Origin: Phyllostachys edulis
Taxonomy: Eukaryota > Streptophyta > Magnoliopsida > Poales > Poaceae
Direction of reading: 5' to 3'
Length of the DNA: 64,000 nucleotides
Assembly (NCBI GenBank): GCA_036346405.1
Contig: CM070559.1
Location: 37,919,889-37,983,888, forward strand
Below the pieces are notes generated by a model, which had not been told where the DNA came from, did no database searches, and worked only from the letters and a program-made list of their open reading frames with translations. The translations under genes and the position numbers were made by a program. Below, piece by piece: positions 57,745 through 64,000 of this stretch (positions within the stretch are counted from its first letter, which is position 1; each line of letters opens with the position of its first letter).

Positions 57745-58131
57745 GTGATGGCCACCTTCTGGCATCTTGACATCCTCCTCCACCACGTCTTCTGGGTGGT
57801 CTCCCTCTTCCGGCGAGCTAACCTTGCCATCGACATAGTCCTCGAGGAAGACGTTGCACGTCTCCAGGAGAATTACCGTCGCTTGGAATGCGACATCAAG
57901 ATGGTGGTCGATCGGGTCTGCTATGCCGAGATACCTTGAGCGAGGGAAGAGAGCCTCTGGGCGCATTTCAACTTGTTCCTTGAGTCGGAGCGTCTTTGGG
58001 CTACTCTCCAACGAGCGTGTCAGTGGGTGGATGTGTTTCGGGGAACCTACGCTGACCCCGAACCCTCTGATGCCAACGACGTCACCTACGAAGAAATGAA
58101 GACGGAGATAGCAGTCTACCTGGACCGTTAG
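57745..58131 (+). pseudogene. Unidentified open frame inside the CACTA element
   Basis: A frame open for 129 codons apart from TGA at 57937-57939 encodes a hydrophobic start (MATFWHLDILLHHVFWVV) and a helical charged part (EEDVARLQENYRRLECDIK, then WAHFNLFLESERLWATLQ). The frame is also open upstream of the ATG at 57748. It is GC-richer than its surroundings. I do not recognise it; a captured host-gene fragment is likely. Confidence 0.4.
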
Positions 58132-58564
58132 AAATAAGTTGATCTTTTTTATTTCCACTTTTTAAGAAAATCTTTTGTAAGAAGCAACTAGCCACGTTGT
58201 TTGGCCATATGTAAATACAAAAAATGTTTTAAAAATCTAGTTTGGGGTTCAAGTTACTGTCTATGTTGAACATGTTTACTGAATAACATGTTTATCTTAC
58301 TGTCTTCTATGTGAAAAACAAGTCATGCATATTAACTCCTGAGGCTAGCCGAAAAATAGAGTATTTTTTAGCTATAGAAGGAACTATCATAGGCGGTTTA
58401 GTGGAACAAACTGTCTGCGATATGTATCAGAGATGGTTATAAAATACAATAGTCTGTGATACATCAGCTATCACAAATGGTTCCTTAGGACAAACTATCT
58501 GTGATACATAAGCTATCACAGACGGTTATTTATTGGAACCGTCTGTGATGTCCAACCCTATTTA

Positions 58565-58862
58565 TATACAGACTCTAGGGTTTGCCCGCGCCCTCACTCA
58601 AACGATTATCTCCTCCCCCGAGCCCATCACCGCCGTCCTCGACGCCGCCTCCTCCTTGAGCCCGGCGCGCCTTCTCCCCCGAGCCCGCTGCCTCCCCGAG
58701 CACGAGCCGTAGCCTCTCCGAACTTGATGCCCCTCCTCCCCTGAGCTCGGCGCGCCTCCTCCCCGAGCCTGCCTCCTCCCCTCCCACGAGCACATGTCGC
58801 CTCCCCCTCGAGCCCGGCACACCTCCTCCCCTGAGCGCCTCCCAAGCACCACCAAGGTAAGC
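58565..58862 (+). other. GC-rich Pro/Ser-coding block ending at a GT donor
   Basis: A run of CTCCCCCGAGCCC-like repeats ends CACCAAG|GTAAGC, a good splice donor. It could be the first exon and intron start of a CACTA transcript or a captured 5' exon. Confidence 0.35.
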
Positions 58863-58982
58863 CGGCCACCCCCCCGGCCAATCCTATTTTTTCATATCAC
58901 CTTGCTTATCTGTTGTCCTGTTGGATATATTCAATCTGTGTGATTTCTATGTGCCTAGCACTGAGATATATTGCAAAGTGAT

Positions 58983-59670
58983 TGACGAGGATTAAACTCT
59001 CGATGTATTGCTTTAATACATAATAAAAGACCACATATCTTCATGGTTGTAACCCCTAAGGTTCACGACTTTCGTGGTCGTAAGGATTCTAGAGGTTATT
59101 TTGAGGATACCCTGGTCGGACGAGGGCCTGTACCCAGTCCCCGACCAGATGACTGCTCACAGAAGCAATGAACTGGCATCCGGATTTGACTCTGGGTATA
59201 TTCCATACCGTGTGATGAAAGGAAACACATGTCATATTTGGTTCATACCACGCGACGTTTTATAATCTAAAGACACTGATAACAACCACCCTACGATTGT
59301 GTGTCTCACAGATGCACAACCGCCAAACGGTTGATACTTTGTCAACCACTGCCTCCCTCCGACCGGACGCGTCACTTCCCAACAGGCGTCACTTCCAGGA
59401 GTAACTACTGCCACTTCGTCAACTACTTAAAGAAGAACACAAGCGGCAGAAGGGGAGATGGAATCCAATTCAGAAGATCAACAGACAATTGGATTTTAAT
59501 AACATAGCAAGCATTACGCTCAGTGTAATTAGGATTAGTCCACCGCCTTGTAAAATGCACCCCCTGTAATAGCTAGTTCATAGCAATAAAGAGCAGTCCC
59601 ATTCTCTCCCAAGAACTCTCTGACATTTTCCTTTTTTCATTTCGTAAGATCGGCGACTTGATCGTTGACA
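58983..59670 (+). repeat. Tat-type 5' LTR (second element)
   Basis: Begins TGACGAGGATTAAACTC and ends GATCGTTGACA. CACGACTTTCGTGGTCGTAAGG at about 59066-59087 is a single relic of the family hairpin. Confidence 0.8.
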
Positions 59671-59672
59671 GC

Positions 59673-59689
59673 TAGCGCCATCCGTAGGG
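59673..59689 (+). promoter_or_regulatory. Decayed Asp-tRNA-type primer site
   Basis: TAGCGCCATCCGTAGGG corresponds to TGGCGCCGACCGTGGGG of the first Tat element with G-to-A and C-to-T changes, a pattern expected from methylated-cytosine decay. Confidence 0.65.
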
Positions 59690-59787
59690 AAGAAGGCGTT
59701 GAGTTCTTGAAGATCACTTCGCTCAAGCATTCCTCATCCACTTCCTTTGTTCCATTATCGCTTATGCGAATATGATAGGGACTTGGG

Positions 59788-60807
59788 ATGAAAAAAGACT
59801 GGTTCGACCTGGCAGACTACTCCAACCTTGACATGGACGCATGCATCCATGCCATGGAAGAAAATGAGATGTCATCGTTCTCTGCCTCCTCCGCCGGTTC
59901 GCCAATCGCAGAAATTGACGAAATCGACCGGATAGATGAGGATACACCACCACCAACAATGGCGCTCTCAGAGGAACCACTCGTTCTGACCAGTTCGGAA
60001 CGTCTAAATGCCACTACAATCCAAGTCAATCCGACCGGCAGCAACAACAATAGAAGCCCAGCGCGGCGACCAGAGATTCCAAGTACTCTCGATATTATCA
60101 TTGGCGACCAGTATTCGCCAACGGCTCCTACGTATTTCGGGGGCCAAACGACACATGGTATGGGTATCGATGAAGTTATCACCAATCGCTGGCCAAGTAG
60201 GTATGGTGAAACTCAGCATACAATCAGTGGTCCGCCGGATTAGGATAAGTCCACCACAAAGCCAACCAGAGGTAGTAATCTCCGACCGCTCTCCATCGTG
60301 GAAACTCCTTGCAGAAGCGCCGGAAGGCTCTCCCTTAGCTACGACGGGAGTTCCTCAGAAGATCACTGTTGGCGCCACGAAGTTAACACAATCCGAGATA
60401 CCAATCCAGATGCCATGCACAGTCCTCCACAAGTTAACTCGCCACCACCTACTGGTGGAAATGGTACGGGCGCTCAAACACCAACTATCGAAGGCAACCA
60501 AACTGATGGATGTGCATCAGTTAATTCACCTGTTCCTACTCCCTCGCAAGTAAGGAATCGGGCAGGGCCATCCGGGAGGTCGAAGGATAACTCGACTCAT
60601 CGGACGCCCATTGCAAGCAGAAATTTACCACAACCTTCGGTAACTATACAAAACCTGCAACGAGTTCGAGATATCTTGAATAATCCTGACCCTGCTTTAG
60701 CAGGAACTCCAGGTTATGTTCAGCTTGCAGGACATGTGTCAGAGATCCTCCAACAAACCATGCAGCGTACAGAAATGTACCGGGAGCAGTGTCGGACCCG
60801 GGATTAA
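59788..60807 (+). pseudogene. Tat-type gag N-terminal region
   Basis: One frame is open from 59788 with a single TAG at 60241-60243. It starts KKDWFDLADYSNLDMDACIH, homologous to NWFDLATRDVDMDACHSI of the first element, then an acidic Ser/Pro-rich linker, and after the stop QPSVTIQNLQRVRDILN and YVQLAGHVSEILQQTMQ, a helical region. It ends when the frame enters the solo LTR at 60790. The capsid core lies beyond the window. Confidence 0.75.
60785..60789. repeat. Target duplication AGCAG (left copy)
   Basis: AGCAG is repeated at 63968-63972. Confidence 0.88.
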
Positions 60808-63800
60808 CACCCCAAATCCTCTGTGTATTTCTAAACTAGTCCCATGATCCGTAGCTAGTTCACATAGTTGAACAGATATGGTAACATCCATAAATCACAT
60901 AATTATATTAATAATCAACAGTGTTTATTGCAAAAGGAGCTTACAAGCCAACAATAAAGAACACAGCGGAAGACGAAGAAGTAGTGGAGTCCAGCTGATC
61001 TGCCACAGGCAATCGACTGGGGTAGTAGCCTAGTCGTCAAGATCCACACCGGTAGCAAAGTCCATCTTCTCTGAAATTTGTTTGCATAAAGCAAGTATGA
61101 GCACAACTACCGTGCTCGCAAGTTACAAATAACAGAGTTAATGCATGCAGGGATAAATCAATGGAAGGCTTATTGGTTAATTTTGCATAAAGCAATATTT
61201 TCTTTTAAATACTTGTACTAAGTTCCAAAGCGGTTATACCATAACTCAAATTCATTTTCCAAAACAGTTTTATAGTTGGATAATCATTCATCAACAAGTG
61301 GTGAAGGATACCGTCCTATCACAAGGCTCCCTGCCCGAACCCATTTGGGTAGAAATCCAGAATCATTTGTGCCAAATCATTTTGAAATCAAAACCAAAGT
61401 TTAACTTTGAGTGGCTTTGCTGAGCATGCGCATGACCGTGGACACGGCTATTCGAATAGTTCTTAACACTCTGCAGAGGTTGTACAGCTTTACCCACATG
61501 ACATGAAGTCTCTAGTTTGTTTGGCATCCATCGATACCACCGCTCACTACCTTAGGTAAGCAGTCTAGAGCACGTGTCAAGGCCTTTACAATGCGCCATT
61601 CCGCCGCAGTCCCCCTCGCTAAGGTTTCACCCCACTTTGGATAGAAATCCGCAGAGTTCCTAGCCCCCTCTTGCGCCAGGTGGGACTAACGTAGGTCATA
61701 ACATGACTACCCACCGCATCTGAAGGGAATGACCACGTTGAAACATTGCAAATTAGTTGGCCAGGTCCCCTCCCCATTCTCAGGACATGTGGTAGTACGA
61801 TGTGGCTTAGCAAAGGAACACTCAGAGGCCGGTCCTTAACTGACTTGAGCGACTTTCCACAAAACCCTTGGGCCTCAACCCTAACCAGATTAAGCCTGTG
61901 CATCAACACGCACCATCCAAACAACCATTTCGCCCAAGTACAAACCATCATTTTATTTTATTTCAATTTTTTAAAGCATTTGTAAAACTTCCCACACACC
62001 AATGCCAGGGATACCATTTAAACATCATTTGATTTTTGGCTGAAATTCCCCAAATAAAATATTTTTGGTCTAAGCATGGCTAAGCATTAATTTTTCCGAA
62101 GTGTTCTAGTTCATACTATTGCATGAACTAGATTTTCATCTAAGGTGACAAGGTAGGTTTATTTCAACGGCAAGATTGGCAGTACAAAGGATTTGGGCAT
62201 AACTATAATATAAAACATGAATTTAAATTATTGTATAGAAATAAGCATACAATAATAATTTAAAATAGAATTTAATTAATTTTAAATAATGGGCACAAAT
62301 ATGATAAAAGGTATAACTTGTCTTGCTTGATTGATTGCTTTCAAACGGTGTTGAAATCTGACTCTCCGAAGTTGTCGAAATCTATAAGCGAAAATAAGCC
62401 AAATTCAAAAAAAATCAAAATAGAATTCAAATGAACTCCAAATTAAATAATTTTGGTTTATATAGCTAGATCTTGAATTTATATGAATTTATAAATTTGA
62501 ATCGACGAAATCGGAGTTCGTATGAAGGAGAACGAACTCCGGGAATTTTCAAAATCACATGAAATGATGAATTAGGGTTTATCAGAATTAATGGTATTAG
62601 TTTTCCAAAGGAAAACCGAATTAATGACGTCATCAGATGAATTATTTACGGCTAAACAAATGGCGACGTGGACGATGATGTGGCATCCACACAAGCAGCC
62701 ATGTTAGCAACGTGATGAGGTGGCACAGACGTGTCAGCAATGTGGCAGTGCCACGTCGACCCAGGAGGTGGCGGCGCTCGGCGTTGAGCTCGCCGGCGCT
62801 ACGCACCATGGCGAGCTTCGCCGAGGAGCTCAACACGAAGAGGGGGAGGTGGGGAGTGCGATGCTCACCGTGGTGGCGCAAGGGCACGATGTGTTGGCCG
62901 GCGGCGAGGAGAACGGTGGCGGTGAGATCGGGTCGGAGGGGGCAATGTCGATTCGGCGGGGCTCTGGCGAGGAAAACGTGTGCACCGGGTCGGCAAGGTG
63001 GAGCAGCTTGGATGGCGCCGAAGACGAAGAAGAAAGGGCTCTCTGTGGTCAACGGAGAAGCTCCTAATTCCGGTGATTGAAGGGAGGAGAGGAGAAGTGG
63101 GTGGTGGGGTTGGGATGAGGGAGGAAGAGGCCACCTCGTGCTCCCTTTTATAGGGGCGGAGGAGGCCGGAGATGGAAGATCGGGCGTGCGGTGATCACGG
63201 CGGTGACGATGCGGTCCGGCGAAATTTATGCTCGAGATTGAGGGGATGGCTGGGAATGAGGGCGGCGGGACGCGGGAATTTTAATGCGCACGTGGGCACG
63301 GAATTAGGGGAAGGAAATGGCGGTGGATTTGAAGCTCGGTTGGGCACTGTCATGGCGGCGGCTCAGTTTGGCTCCGTGGGGAAGAGGCAAAGAAGGAGAA
63401 AGGCACGCGGGCCCACACGTAAGAGAGATGAAGAGGGTGACGGGTGGGGCCAGGGTGAGAGAGAGAGGGTGGGGAGGCTGGGTGGGCTGAGGTGGGACGC
63501 CAAAATGGGCAAACAGGAATGGGCTGGGATTCGGCCCAAGACCAAATTGGGAATTTGAATTGATTTTTCTTTTTAAAATAATCAGTTAATTCAAAAAGGC
63601 TTTAGAAAACAGCAAATAAAATCCAAAAATTCTAGAAAAATTCACAGAAATTCCTAGTGTTATTTTGGACTTAAAAAAATTTATTTCCAACTTATAATTG
63701 GTAATAGTTTTTGCACATAATTTATTTTGGCTTAAAAATAATTAAGAAAAAGCTTTTAAAATTCCAGAAAATTCTAGAAATTAAATTAATTTTTATTTTT

Positions 63801-63967
63801 CAACTTTAACTCAAATAAAACTTCAAAAACTTAAAAAAAAAATATTTTTGATTTTCAAAACTTTGAAAATTCAATTAAAGCAATAAAACTCTTTCAAATT
63901 TCAGGAAATCCAACAAAATAATAACTTTATTAATTTTTATTTTGGTAACAGCACCTGGGATGTTACA
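60790..63967 (-). mobile_element. Solo LTR of long-LTR gypsy (copy 4), minus strand, in gag
   Basis: On the plus strand it runs TGTCGGACCCGGGATT to GGGATGTTACA, 3178 bases, with exact AGCAG duplication. The module is at 61432-61497 in reverse. The GC-rich promoter-proximal third is at 62640-63540 with TATA on minus near 63147. It splits the second Tat element's gag. Confidence 0.92.
61432..61497 (-). promoter_or_regulatory. Conserved palindromic LTR module (copy 4)
   Basis: CTATTCGAATAG (61448-61459) and CTCTGCAGAG (61469-61478) are kept; the TGTCC/GGACA stem is partly lost on one side. Confidence 0.45.
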
Positions 63968-64000
63968 AGCAGAGGAATTCACAAAGTCACACGATGACCT

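Larger units (their letters stand above)
57188..58982. mobile_element. CACTA-type transposon, one end and interior
   Basis: The terminus CACTACTACAAAAAGG is followed by many subterminal repeats of ATCACAGACGGTT / AACCGTCTGTGAT type in both orientations (57225-57470 and 58390-58545), the En/Spm pattern. The other terminus is not in the window before the Tat insertion at 58983. No transposase is visible. Confidence 0.8.
58983..64000 (+). mobile_element. Second Tat-type gypsy element, runs off the right edge
   Basis: A 688-bp LTR, decayed primer site and gag N-terminus are present, homologous in layout to 26522-37385 but clearly diverged. It is interrupted by the solo LTR at 60790-63967 and resumes at 63968. 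It sits inside the CACTA element. Confidence 0.82.

Overview
The window is a block of nested transposable elements from a grass nuclear genome, most likely Oryza (rice) or a close relative. The reasons are long-LTR Ty3/gypsy elements, Tat-lineage gypsy elements with antisense genes, a short-LTR Copia element, plant L1-type LINEs, CACTA and hAT transposons, and exact 5-bp target duplications on many LTRs. I assign the genus from remembered family character, not from a search. No intact host gene is visible; every protein region I recognise belongs to a mobile element or is a host-gene scrap carried by one.

Layout, left to right. 1-3039 is a decayed LINE on the minus strand (ORF1, endonuclease, reverse transcriptase). 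About 3088-16798 is a second LINE on the plus strand, split by five insertions whose duplications let its reading frame be followed across each break: a solo LTR (3468-5460), a hAT element carrying a C2-domain gene scrap (5776-6804), a Copia element (7038-14236, itself split by a solo LTR at 10887-12932), a small retroposon (14504-14665), and a 1-kb element carrying a UDP-glucose 4-epimerase scrap (15033-16015). 17079-20586 is a 3.5-kb solo gypsy LTR. 20592-23185 is low-copy DNA without a gene I can support. 23186-40090 is a Helitron-like tandem repeat region interrupted by a complete but mutated Tat-lineage gypsy element (26522-37385) and a minus-strand solo LTR (37655-39604). 40099-42918 is a non-autonomous hAT; 43496-44115 is a foldback element. 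44583-57187 holds fragments of 2-kb-LTR copies interrupted by a truncated chromovirus-type gypsy (44970-51397) and another solo LTR (51825-55657). 57188-58982 is one end of a CACTA element. 58983 to the right edge is a second Tat-type element, interrupted by a minus-strand solo LTR (60790-63967).

Most notable: (1) the Tat element has an antisense gene that can be read as five exons; three consecutive introns are phase 1 and two exons end in related peptides, suggesting exon duplication. (2) Its first intron and its LTRs share an array of short hairpins. (3) The 3.2-3.8-kb gypsy LTRs share a palindromic module, apparently in the transcribed leader, with paired compensatory changes between copies. 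Solo LTRs outnumber complete elements, which fits repeated LTR-LTR recombination.
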